This document shows positions 24,795 through 33,247 of a stretch of DNA of 64,000 nucleotides, piece by piece; the stretch's first letter is position 1, and every line of letters starts with the position of its first letter. The DNA comes from Streptosporangium brasiliense. Lineage in GTDB: Bacteria; Actinomycetota; Actinomycetes; Streptosporangiales; Streptosporangiaceae. The notes beneath the pieces are model-generated. The model was not told the origin of the DNA. It made no database searches and saw only the letters and a program-made list of their open reading frames with translations. Location of the stretch: positions 7,874,001 to 7,938,000 of the forward strand of contig NZ_JAUSRB010000002.1 in NCBI RefSeq assembly GCF_030811595.1. The letters run 5' to 3'. The position numbers were made by a program, and so were the translations under genes.

Positions 24795-24956
24795 GTGACC
24801 ACCAACGCCGAATCGGGGTCTCGGTGCTTCTCCCGCTTGAAGGACGGGCGGAGTGACTCGGCGTCCCGGACGGCGTGCACACCAGGATCGGGTCTCCCTG
24901 ATCTCCTCGTCGATCTTCACGTACAGTCCGGTGATGCTTCACCTACAGTCCGGTGA
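24795..24956 (+). CDS. possible 53-aa ORF
   Basis: GTG start right behind GAAGGAGGCGCC, a strong ribosome site. The product (TTNAESGSRCFSRLKDGRSD...) has no known domain; it could be the start of a gene whose rest is lost. The direct repeats lie within its 3' end. Confidence 0.3.
   Translation: MTTNAESGSRCFSRLKDGRSDSASRTACTPGSGLPDLLVDLHVQSGDASPTVR
24916..24956. promoter_or_regulatory. two 19-bp direct repeats, operator-like
   Basis: TTCACGTACAGTCCGGTGA (24916-24934) and TTCACCTACAGTCCGGTGA (24938-24956) differ in one base and are 22 bp apart, two turns of the helix. Each has TTCAC and GTGA ends in inverted sense. Confidence 0.6.
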
Positions 24957-25022
24957 CGAAGGTGTCCGGGTGCTCGTTCGGCATGGATGTCCCGGTTGCG
25001 GCGTGCACTGCCGAGCTGGGGT

Positions 25023-25052
25023 GTCAGGCATCGCGATATCGCGATGCCTGAC
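25023..25052. repeat. 30-bp perfect palindrome
   Basis: GTCAGGCATCGCGAT followed immediately by its exact reverse complement. It sits about 35 bp after the true stop of the exporter gene. It may be a terminator stem without loop, or a dyad for a DNA-binding protein or recombinase. Confidence 0.85.
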
Positions 25053-25085
25053 GCCTGACGGATGATCCGCCCAGTTGTCACGCGG

Positions 25086-26680
25086 TCATCGGGCGGCGAC
25101 GGTCTCTGTGGTCTCCGTCTCGTCCGCGGTGGCGGAAGCCGAGTCCTTCGGGCCGCGAAAAGCGATGTGGACGAGCAGCACGCCCATGACGGCGACGCCT
25201 GCCCACATGGCCTGCTGCCAGCCGTCGACGAAGGACAGCTGGGCGGCGCGGACCAGGTCCTGTGCGTGCGAGCCCGCGCCCCCGCAGCCTCGACTGCGTT
25301 GGCGATGCCTTCCCGAGCGGTGTCCGCGGTCCCCTGCGGGATGCCGTGCAGCCTGCCGTCGACGGCGCTGCGGTAGCCGGCGGACAGAAGCGCGCCGAGC
25401 AGGGCGACACCGAGAGCGGTGCCGAACTCGCGGGTGACGTCGTTGAGGGCGGAGGCAACGCCCTGCTTCTCCCGCGGCAGGGAGCTGGTGATGGCCTCGG
25501 TGGAGGGCGTCATCGACAGACCCATACCGACGCCCATGGCGAGCATGCCGGCCAGGATGGAGAGGTATCCGCCGTCGACGGAGACGAACAGAGCCATCGA
25601 TGCCAGGCCGAGGGTGGCCAGGGCGACGCCCACGGTCATGGTGGAGCGGGCACCGATGCGTGCGGCCATCTTGGGGGCCAGGCCGGACGCCATCATCATC
25701 ATGACGGCCATCGGCATCATCGCCACGGTGGACAGCAGCCCGGACCAGCCCAGGAGGGCCTGGAAGAACGGGAAGAGAACCACGGCGATACCCGCCTGGA
25801 CCCCGAAGACCACCAGCAGCGTGATCGAGCCGCCGGCCAGGCCGCGCTCACGGAACAGGCGCACATCCAGCAGCGAGGCGTCGCGGCGGTGCAGCTCCCA
25901 GGCCACGAATCCGACAGCGGCGATGACACCGACGATCAGGCTGATCAGAGTCACCGGGGCGGCCCAGCCGCGCTCGGGGCCTTCCTGCAGAACAAAGATC
26001 AGACCGATCACAGCGACGGCGGACAGCGATGCGCCCGTGGTGTCGAAGGGATGAGTGGAGTGCTCGCGGGAGTTGGGCACCGACTTCAGCGTCATCGCCA
26101 GAGCTACGACGGCCAGGACCACGGGCAGGACGAACAGCCGGCGCCAGTCGGCGACATCGACCAGCAGCGCGGACAGGAACATGCCCAGGATGCCGCCGCC
26201 CCCGGCGACACCGGTCCACACACCGATCGCCTTGCCCCGCTGCTCCTCAGGGAACGTACTCGTGATGACGGCCAGCGTGATCGGCATGATCATCGCAGCG
26301 CTCACACCGGCGGCCACGCGCGCGGCGATCATCACCCCGGCCGACGGAGCCAGCCCCGCGACGATGCCAGCGGCACCGAAGATGGTCAGTCCGGTGATCA
26401 GCATGGGCTTACGGCCCAGCCGGTCACCGATGGCGCCGAGCGGCAGCAGCAGCGCGGCCAGGGCCAGGGTGTAGATATTGATGATCCACATAACGGTGTT
26501 CTGCGAAGCGCCGAACTCCACAGCCATGTGGGTCTGGGCGACGTTCAGCCCTGACACCGACGCGATGACGGCCATCAGCGCGATGGAGACGGCGATCAGG
26601 ATCGTGCGCAGCTGACGCGCATCCGGCGCACCCCCGCCGCTCGCTGGTGCCGCCGTCTGGGGAGGCTGGTCCGTACTCAT
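25086..26680 (-). pseudogene. EmrB/QacA-type MFS exporter with C-terminal frameshift
   Basis: DHA2-type drug exporter with 14 helices. Motif A region (LPLGAIGDRLGRKPMLITGL) and the motif C-like AARVAAGVSAAMIMPITLAV are intact. Near 25275-25292 (a GCGGGGGCGCGGG tract) the frame changes: before it ANAVEAAGA, after it SHAQDLVRAAQLSFVDGWQQ and the last helix (WAGVAVMGVLLVHIAF), ending at a TGA at 25086. Read as is, the protein runs into nonsense past the palindrome. A single-base indel explains it; it could also be a sequencing error in the G-run. Confidence 0.8.
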
Positions 26681-26814
26681 GTCTTCCTTCCGATAGAGGG
26701 CATGCGGGATCAGCGCCGGAGCAGGGCCGGTCGCCGAATTGATGAGGTGAAGGCCCGTACTCGCTCACCGCGCGGACCGTTGGGTGTGGCCGCGCAGCTC
26801 AGCGGCGGAGGGGT

Positions 26815-27587
26815 TCAGGCGGTGGTGTTCTCGCTCTGTGCCGCAGCGCGGGCCGCGTCGGTGTCCGGGGCGGCCAGGAGGGCGTTGATGTGGGAGCCGG
26901 CCAGGGCGCCGCCCTCGTCGTTGACGACTTCCTGCACGGGGGGCTCGATGACGCGGATGTGGCGGGCGGCGGAGCGGGCGCGGGTGTCCGCGTCCAGCTC
27001 GGTGCCGCGGGTGAAGTAGGTGAGGTCGTCGGTCAGCCGGCGGAACACCCAGGCGTGGTGGACCGAGGCGGGCCCGGTGGCGAGGATGCCGATCGGCTCA
27101 TCGCGTACCTCCCAGCCGTGGCAGTAGGGGCAGTGCACCACGCCGTGACCCCGGTGCCCGGCCAGGCCGGGCACCTCGGGCAGCACGTCGCGCAGGCCGG
27201 TGGCCACCAGCACCCGGCGCGCCGTCACCGTGCGGCCGTCCGTCAGGCCGACGGTGAACCGCAGATCACCCTCGGGTGACGGGGCGGCCGGTCCGGCCGA
27301 GGCCACCTCGCCGGACACGATCTGGCCGCCGTACTGGCGTACCTGCTGCCGTCCCGCTTGAGGATCTCGGCCTGCGGCGTGCCGTCCAGGACGATGAGGC
27401 CGTGCATGGCTGCGGCGGGGGCGTTGCGCGGGGTGCCACTGTCGATCACGACGACCGAGCGGCGCGAGCGGGCCGGCATCAGGGCCCCGTTCAGGCCCGC
27501 GGCGCCGCCGCCGATCACCACCACCTCCACGGTCCCGGTCTCAGCGGGCAGTTCGTCGCTCTCGTAGCGGGAAGTCTGCGCAGACAT
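26815..27587 (-). pseudogene. thioredoxin-reductase-like FAD oxidoreductase, doubly broken
   Basis: Starts MSAQTSRYESDELPAETGTV with the FAD motif VVIGGGAAGLNGAL. Near 27345, after EILKRDG, the frame shifts; the other frame continues RQYGGQIVSGEVASAGPA to LVATGLRDVLPEVPG and the CPYCHGWE redox motif. Near NDEGGALAGSHINALL a stretch of roughly 80-100 residues is missing: the middle joins directly to the C-terminal helix normally found after the second dinucleotide motif. Two independent lesions make it non-functional. The divergent XRE-cupin gene is its usual partner. Confidence 0.8.
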
Positions 27588-27670
27588 GTCGCGCCCTCTC
27601 GTCGTGCGTGGCCCCCCGTTCCGGACCACCTGTGGTCGACGTTAAGCCCGCATTGCAGCAGAGGCATACC

Positions 27671-28285
27671 ATGTTGCCCATGACGCAAGAAGATGGGCAG
27701 CTGGACAGCCTCGTACGCAAACGGATCCGCGCCCTGCGGGTCGCCCAGGGCTGGTCCCTGGAAGAACTGGCCACCCGCGCCAACCTCAGCCAGTCCTCGC
27801 TCAGCCGCATCGAGAACGGCCGGCGCCGCCTCGCCCTGGACCAGCTCGTCACCCTCGCCCGCGCTCTGGACACCACCCTGGACCAGCTGGTGGAGAACGC
27901 CGCCGACGATGTCGTCATCAGCCCGATGATCGACGGCACCCACGGTCTGATGCGCTGGCCCATAAAGGGTGACCCCGGCATGAGCGTGATGCGTCAGCGG
28001 ATGACCGGACCGCCGCCCGACAACCCTGCCCGCATGCGCGCCCATCCCGGCCGCGAATGGCTTGTGGTCCTGTCCGGCACCGCCGTCCTCATGCTCGGCC
28101 ATCGCCGGTTCCGCATCGAGACCAACCAGGCCGCCGAGTTCCCCACCATGATGCCGCACGCGATCGGCGCCGAGGGTGGGCCGTGCGAGATCATGGGCAT
28201 CTTCGACCGCGACGCCCGCCGCGGCCACCAACGCGACGTCGCCGAGGCCGGCGACCGCGGCGACGCCCAGACCCCCTGTGAGTGA
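27671..28285 (+). CDS. XRE-family regulator with cupin domain
   Basis: 204 aa. Helix-turn-helix in residues 12-70 (VRKRIRALRVAQGWSLEELA, ANLSQSSLSRIENGRRRLAL), cupin in the C-terminal half (MRAHPGREWLVVLSGTAVLM, then EFPTMMPHAIGAEGGPCEIM). The ATG at 27671 has AGAGG six bases upstream; ATG at 27680 is possible. Divergent from the broken reductase, which it probably controlled. Confidence 0.88.
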   Translation: MLPMTQEDGQLDSLVRKRIRALRVAQGWSLEELATRANLSQSSLSRIENGRRRLALDQLVTLARALDTTLDQLVENAADDVVISPMIDGTHGLMRWPIKGDPGMSVMRQRMTGPPPDNPARMRAHPGREWLVVLSGTAVLMLGHRRFRIETNQAAEFPTMMPHAIGAEGGPCEIMGIFDRDARRGHQRDVAEAGDRGDAQTPCE

Positions 28286-28403
28286 CGACGCCAGAGGCCC
28301 GGCGCACGCGGGATCTTGCGTGATGGGCAGCAGACGAAGCGACCTTCTTGCGTAAACCGCAAGTGGCTGTGCTGTAGACGCATGAGCGTCTTACGGTGTT
28401 GCC

Positions 28404-29297
28404 ATGACCCAAGCGCACCAGCACACCCCCCACGGCGAAGGCGGCCACCGCCACGGTCCCAGCGAAGGCGGCCACCACCAGGCGCACGATGACGGCGGCA
28501 AGGCGGAGATCCTTGACCTGGATGCCGAGGTGCTCGCCGAGCACATCGCATTCATCACCGCCTGGCTGCCGCTGAAGACCGAGCCGCGCCAGATCGTGGA
28601 TCTGGGCTGCGGCACGGGGGCGGGCACCTTCGCGCTCCTCGAGCGTTTCCCTGAGGCGTACGTCACCGCCGTCGACACCTCGGCCGGGCACCTGCAGCGC
28701 CTGCGCGAGAAGGCGTGCGCCCGTGGAGTGGAGGAGCGCGTGCGCACCGTGCAGGCCGACCTCGACGCTGCTGACTGGCCCGATCTCGGGACGCCGGACC
28801 TGGTGTGGGCCTCGGCCTCGATGCACCACATGGCCCACCCCCACCGCGCCCTGACCAGCGTCCACGACCTGCTCGCCCCGGGCGGCCTGTTCGCCGTCGT
28901 CGAGCTGGACGGCTTCCCCCGCTTCCTGCCCGCCGACGCCCCCGAGAATCGGCCCGGTCTCGAAGAACGCTGCCACAGGGCGACCGACAGCTTCCACGCC
29001 GAGCACGTCCCGCACCGCGGCGCCGACTGGGGACCGATGCTGTCGGCCGCCGGTTTCACCGTCGAAGACGAGCGCACCATCGCCGTGAACATCGAAGGCG
29101 ACCGCGGCGGAGCCGTCGGCCGCTACGCCCACGGGGGCCTGCAGCGCATCCGCGGCGCCGCCGCACCAGCGCTCAGCCCCGAAGACCTCGCCGCACTCGA
29201 CGAGCTGCTCGACACCAACAGCCCGCACAGCATCCTGCGCCGCGACGACCTCGCCGTACGCACCGAGCGCACCGTCTGGGCAGCCCGCCGCGCCTGA
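28404..29297 (+). CDS. class I SAM methyltransferase with His-rich N-terminus
   Basis: 297 aa. The first 35 residues hold about ten His (QAHQHTPHGEGGHRHGPSEG...), like a metal-binding tail. Then a methyltransferase fold: motif I IVDLGCGTGAGTFALLERF, motif II VTAVDTSAGHL, ASASMHHMAHP after strand 4 and LLAPGGLFAVVELDGF. Substrate unknown. Possibly links metal (Zn, Ni or Cu) to methylation. It is followed in the same frame by a DUF1684 remnant. Confidence 0.85.
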   Translation: MTQAHQHTPHGEGGHRHGPSEGGHHQAHDDGGKAEILDLDAEVLAEHIAFITAWLPLKTEPRQIVDLGCGTGAGTFALLERFPEAYVTAVDTSAGHLQRLREKACARGVEERVRTVQADLDAADWPDLGTPDLVWASASMHHMAHPHRALTSVHDLLAPGGLFAVVELDGFPRFLPADAPENRPGLEERCHRATDSFHAEHVPHRGADWGPMLSAAGFTVEDERTIAVNIEGDRGGAVGRYAHGGLQRIRGAAAPALSPEDLAALDELLDTNSPHSILRRDDLAVRTERTVWAARRA

Positions 29298-29576
29298 ACC
29301 CTGGCCGCCCTCCAGGAATTCCCCGGCCGCCGGCTAGTGATCTTCACCGACGAGGCCAACGGGGACCAGACCCCCGAGATCGGCCGCCGGCTCGTACTGC
29401 CCCTCCTGGAGCCCGGCAGCACGCTGACCGTCGACTTCAACCAGGCCGCGCTCTCCTGTCACCACCTGAACCCGGAGGTGTTCGTCTGCCCCCTTGCGCC
29501 GCCCGGCAACCACCTGCCGATGCGCATCGAGGTCGGCGAGCGTGCCCTGATCCACAACACCACCGACCGGAGCTGA
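29298..29576 (+). pseudogene. DUF1684-like protein, C-terminal remnant
   Basis: Begins directly after the methyltransferase stop in the same frame (TLAALQEFPGRRLVIFTDEA). The end, LTVDFNQAALSCHHLNPEVF then CPLAPPGNHLPMRIEVGER, matches the conserved DFNRAY...CPLPPPxNRLP tail of DUF1684. The N-terminal 100 or so residues are gone. Confidence 0.65.
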
Positions 29577-29625
29577 CCCGCCCCGCCCCCCTGCCACAAC
29601 CCATCCGTACAGGAAGAAGACCAGC

Positions 29626-29802
29626 ATGAGCCAGGACCTCAAGGACAAGGCAGTCACCTACCTCCGTGCCCTCGAGTCGCGCGACTGGAAGCGCGTCCGC
29701 GCCCTGTGCGCCGAGACGGCCACCGTCTGGCACAACGACGGCAAGGGCGAGCAGAGCATCGAGGAATACGTGAACTTCATCCCCGCCGGCCAAGACAGCT
29801 AA
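29626..29802 (+). pseudogene. SnoaL/NTF2-like fragment
   Basis: 58 residues with a fair start (MSQDLKDKAVTYLRALESRD, then RALCAETATVWHNDGKGEQS) like the first helices and strand of SnoaL-fold proteins, which are about 130 aa. A ribosome site GGAAGAAGA is present. The C-terminal half is lost after IPAGQDS. Confidence 0.6.
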
Positions 29803-29856
29803 GACGGCGAAAGCGTCCGTCCACCGTCGTCACCGCGCCACGGAAGCCGATGCGCC

Positions 29857-30207
29857 GTGCGGCCCCATCCAGTCGGAGCGGCTCGCGGCTCCGCCAGGCA
29901 CCTGGTCAAGGAGTTCGTTCTGCCTCGGCTGCAACAGCAGCCCGACTGTCGCACGCTCACGCCGCTCTTCGAGCGCGACGTGTATGACCTGGCACGTCAG
30001 TATCCGGAACCACTCGTCCAGTCCCTGCTGCGTCGCGGCCCCTTGGCCAACGTGGCCTTCACCGATCCCGATCACCTGCTCCGGGTCCTTCGCCGGGGAC
30101 TCCGGAAAATCCGATACCGCAGTCATCTCCTGGATGGATGCTTCGCGGGCACTCCACCGGCCCGCGCCAGTCCTGGGTCACCGCCCGGGCCGAGGACCTG
30201 CACGTGA
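29857..30207 (+). CDS. hypothetical, possibly a gene fragment
   Basis: 116 aa. The middle (HLVKEFVLPRLQQQPDCRTL, FERDVYDLARQYPEPLVQSL) looks like a real helical protein; both ends look random. It may be the C-terminal part of a larger protein. No family recognised. Confidence 0.35.
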   Translation: MRPHPVGAARGSARHLVKEFVLPRLQQQPDCRTLTPLFERDVYDLARQYPEPLVQSLLRRGPLANVAFTDPDHLLRVLRRGLRKIRYRSHLLDGCFAGTPPARASPGSPPGPRTCT

Positions 30208-30213
30208 CCGGAC

Positions 30214-31659
30214 TCACCGGTAGACCGTCGGCTTCTTCTGCTCGCCGGGAAACACCATGATCAACAGTTGCACCGCGCCGTCCGGAGCGTCGGGATTCTG
30301 GTGGACGAGCTTGCGTCCGCGCAGGTGGACGCGGACGCGGTAGGACCCCGGGCCGGCGGGTGTGAGCGCAGGCAGGCGGTTGCCCCAACCATCGACGAGG
30401 GCCAGCGAACCCTTCGGGCTGTCGTAGCCGACCTCGACCACCTCCTCCCCCCCCCTGATCTCCAGGGGCGGCCGTCGGGTGTAGGACTCGACGGTCACAC
30501 AGGCGTGCCCGATCTCGTCGGCCGCCCAGATCGTCAGTGCGCCTCGCTCGCTGCCGACCAGGTCTTCGACCGTCTCGGGGACAGTGCCCTCATACCCGTC
30601 CTCCCACGCGTTGATGGTCCAGAACTCGGTCCACATGGTGGCGCGGCGCTGGCGTACCGGCTTGATCTTCGGGCGGTGTGTGCGGTGCGCGGCACAGGCT
30701 TTCTCCTTCTCCGCGACGTACGCCGCCTCTTCTTCTTGCTTCCGCTTGCCCTCTTGTTCCTGCCATCGGGCCACCGCCGGACACAGCGGTGCCAGCGCGC
30801 GGCCCAGGGAGGCGTGCGGTGCCTGCTGTACGGCTCGCGCTTCGAGGTTGCCGCCCTGCCGGGTGGCCAGGCCGCACAGGTGGTGTCCATGGGCCAGGAC
30901 CACTCGGTCGGGTGCCTGCCCCCATCCCTCGATGCCCCCCTCGGCGTAGAAGGAGTTGTAGCCGCGTACCTGACACAGGAAGCCCTTCTCTCCCGTGCTC
31001 AGCCCCCTGACCGTGCCGTCGCCGAATCCCGCACAGTCGAGTTCCCCCTCGCTGCTCACCGTGCCGGCGGGGGCCGCCTCCGCCAGGGCCAGGACTGTCA
31101 CGCTCAGTGCCAGGATCGCGAGTGCCGTGCGGGCGGGGCGACCTCGTCGTATGAACGCGCGCCGGGGGGCGCGGACCGCGGCCAGGACCAGAATCGGGGG
31201 TGCCAGACGGTAGAGGTCGGTTCCCACAGCCCCGTTCAGCAGGGCCGGTGGACCCCATGCCTCCAGGCAGTGGGTATCGAGTGCGGCGTCGAGCGTGACC
31301 AGCAGGAGTCCGCAGAGGGGGGACAGGAGCAGTGCCGCGGCGGCGCAGCGGGCGATGATCCGGCCGAGCCGGGCACGGCCGGATCGGAGGCTCAGGCACC
31401 AGCCCGTGAAGGCCAGGGCGATCATCGGTGCGCCGCCGTACTCGAGAAGAGGGAAGTCCTCGAGCGTACGCTGCGGGGATCGGAGCAGGTCGTTGATCTG
31501 GTTGCCCAGGCACTGTCCCGAGGACATCCACACGTAGCTCTGGCTGCCGTCGTTCCCGGACAGGAGTGTTTCGATCCAGAACAGGAGGGCGGGAAACAGC
31601 GCGGTCAGCAGCGCCGCGGCCCAGAGGATCGATGATCGTTGAGGCACGACAGCGAACAC
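30214..31659 (-). CDS. large membrane protein of unknown function
   Basis: 481 aa. About five helices in the first 200 residues (ILWAAALLTALFPALLFWIE; IARCAAAALLLSPLCGLLLV; ALAILALSVTVLALAEAAPA). The rest is a soluble, probably exported region with several Cys, a charged helix (WQEQEGKRKQEEEAAYVAEK) and a C-terminal beta-rich domain (GALTIWAADEIGHACVTVES, LEIRGGEEVVEVGYDSPKGS). No known family seen. Confidence 0.7.
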   Translation of the reverse strand: MFAVVPQRSSILWAAALLTALFPALLFWIETLLSGNDGSQSYVWMSSGQCLGNQINDLLRSPQRTLEDFPLLEYGGAPMIALAFTGWCLSLRSGRARLGRIIARCAAAALLLSPLCGLLLVTLDAALDTHCLEAWGPPALLNGAVGTDLYRLAPPILVLAAVRAPRRAFIRRGRPARTALAILALSVTVLALAEAAPAGTVSSEGELDCAGFGDGTVRGLSTGEKGFLCQVRGYNSFYAEGGIEGWGQAPDRVVLAHGHHLCGLATRQGGNLEARAVQQAPHASLGRALAPLCPAVARWQEQEGKRKQEEEAAYVAEKEKACAAHRTHRPKIKPVRQRRATMWTEFWTINAWEDGYEGTVPETVEDLVGSERGALTIWAADEIGHACVTVESYTRRPPLEIRGGEEVVEVGYDSPKGSLALVDGWGNRLPALTPAGPGSYRVRVHLRGRKLVHQNPDAPDGAVQLLIMVFPGEQKKPTVYR

Positions 31660-32583
31660 TAGGGCACCTGACGGTCGGCCTGGGCCGAGTCTCGGAGCGG
31701 TCCTCGCCCAGCAGGCAGACAGCAGCCGGTCTCGATGGTGACGCAGGCTGGGAGTGTCCGTTCTCGAAGCCGGCTGGGCCGGCTCTGTCTATCTACCGGT
31801 CCTCGACGACCGGCATAACGCGCCGGCTGTCGTCGTGGAACGTGACGATCCCGGTGATCGCCCCACCGGTGACGCGCAGGACGTCGATCGTCAGCGACAG
31901 GTACGCGCCCTCCCGCTTCCGCCAGAGGTAGAAGGCGACGGCGGGCTGGCGAGGTGGTTCGGGGTCCGACCGGACAGCGGGATCGTGGCGGGGTGAGACA
32001 GCACAGCGAGGCTCCAGGTGGGGGCATCGGGTCTCGGTCGGCTGCTCTCTTACCTGGAGCCTCGCCCTCATCGATGTCCGGGTCTACCACACCCGCCCTC
32101 ACCTGCAAGATCAGGCTGGAGAAGGCTCAGTGCTCCTCGATCAGGCCCCAGTCGACGGCGTTGTCGCCGAACAGCGCGTCGATGTGCTGCTCCACGCGGA
32201 CGCGTACGACGCCCGCTAGCACTGCGTCGGGGGGCGAGGAAGCCTGCGCGGTATTACGCCAGTCTCAAACTGCCAAAAATCCCTGCATTAAAATCCCATG
32301 GAGATTCATCGGGACTCACGGGGCCGCGCTTTCGGGAACCGTCTGACCGGGGTTGTTCCGGCTCGGCGAGCCTTGCGGGCCGCTTCCCGGCACCCGCCCG
32401 CCACTGGCCGAAAATATGTAAATTCTTGGATTCGCCGAAATCTTCGGGACGCCTCTCGACATAGCTCCAGATTGTTGGCCATTTGTCCGTTTCCTCGGTT
32501 CTCGTCTGGCCGACCTATGTTCGGTGCCGGAACTCCGTTCGCGTAATGACAAATTTAATGACTTAGCTATACGATCGCCGTTC
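31660..32583. other. region of gene remnants, AT-richer toward its right end
   Basis: No intact gene in about 920 bp. It holds the ECF-sigma remnant (31793-31960, minus), another minus-strand C-terminal remnant at 32127-32235 (AVLAGVVRVRVEQHIDALFG, ending IEEH), and from 32250 a visibly AT-richer stretch that leads to the promoter of the GPP34 gene. Confidence 0.5.
31793..31960 (-). pseudogene. ECF sigma factor SnoaL-domain remnant
   Basis: QPAVAFYLWRKREGAYLSLT then IDVLRVTGGAITGIVTFHDD resembles the C-terminal SnoaL-like extension of ECF41-type sigma factors. The sigma2/sigma4 regions are absent. Confidence 0.5.
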
Positions 32584-33219
32584 GTGGTTGGAGTTGATCT
32601 CTCAAGAACCCGATTGGCCAACGACCTGTTCTTTGCCATGCATGACAACGCGACCGGCCGGATGAGGCTTCATGCCCGCCTGACCGGTCTGGGGCTGGCC
32701 GCCGCCATCCTGGGAGAACTGATGCTCGCCGGACGGACAACCGTGGGATTGGCGGCGGGGCAGATACGGCTCGTCGTTCTCGACGCGACGCCGCCCGGAG
32801 ACGCGCTCACCAGGACCGCTCTGGACCACATCATCGCCGAACCCTCGCATCGCCTCCATACCTGGTTGCAGTTCCTCGCCCGTACGGCACTCGCCGACGT
32901 GGCGGCCCGGATGACCGCCGACGGGCTGCTGCGCCCGCCCGGCAGACGCCTGTCGCGGAGGCAGGCACCGGTCGACGTGAACATCGCGGCGTGGCCCGGT
33001 GGACGCGTCAACCTGGCGATCCAGCGCCGTGAGCCACTCAACGTCCAGGACAGCGTCCTGCTGGGGCTGCTCGTCGCGACCGGCGGCAGCCAGCTCGTCC
33101 TGTGGGAGCAGAACCCGAGATACCTCTCCGATTCGATCACCGCCCTCCCGGCGCCGCTCCAGGAACTGATCGCCCAGACCGAGGCTGCCGTAGGTGACTC
33201 CGTCATCAGCCGCCGGTGA
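32584..33219 (+). CDS. GPP34 (Golgi phosphoprotein 3-like) family protein
   Basis: About 211 aa from GTG at 32584; an ATG at 32524 is an alternative. GPP34 pattern: LANDLFFAMHDNATGRMRLH, LTGLGLAAAILGELMLAGRT, then a helical C-terminus with LNVQDSVLLGLLVATGGSQL. Bacterial members have no settled role. TATACG at 32568-32573 and ATGACA 16 bp before it form a possible promoter giving a very short leader. Confidence 0.8.
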   Translation: MVGVDLSRTRLANDLFFAMHDNATGRMRLHARLTGLGLAAAILGELMLAGRTTVGLAAGQIRLVVLDATPPGDALTRTALDHIIAEPSHRLHTWLQFLARTALADVAARMTADGLLRPPGRRLSRRQAPVDVNIAAWPGGRVNLAIQRREPLNVQDSVLLGLLVATGGSQLVLWEQNPRYLSDSITALPAPLQELIAQTEAAVGDSVISRR

Positions 33220-33247
33220 ACCCACCCCCCTCATTCCAAGGATCCCA

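Larger units (their letters stand above)
24785..25085. other. control-like region between oxidoreductase and exporter genes
   Basis: Contains a possible 53-aa ORF, two 19-bp direct repeats and a 30-bp perfect palindrome, all within 260 bp. It lies downstream of two convergent genes, so the amount of structure is unexpected. Confidence 0.6.
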
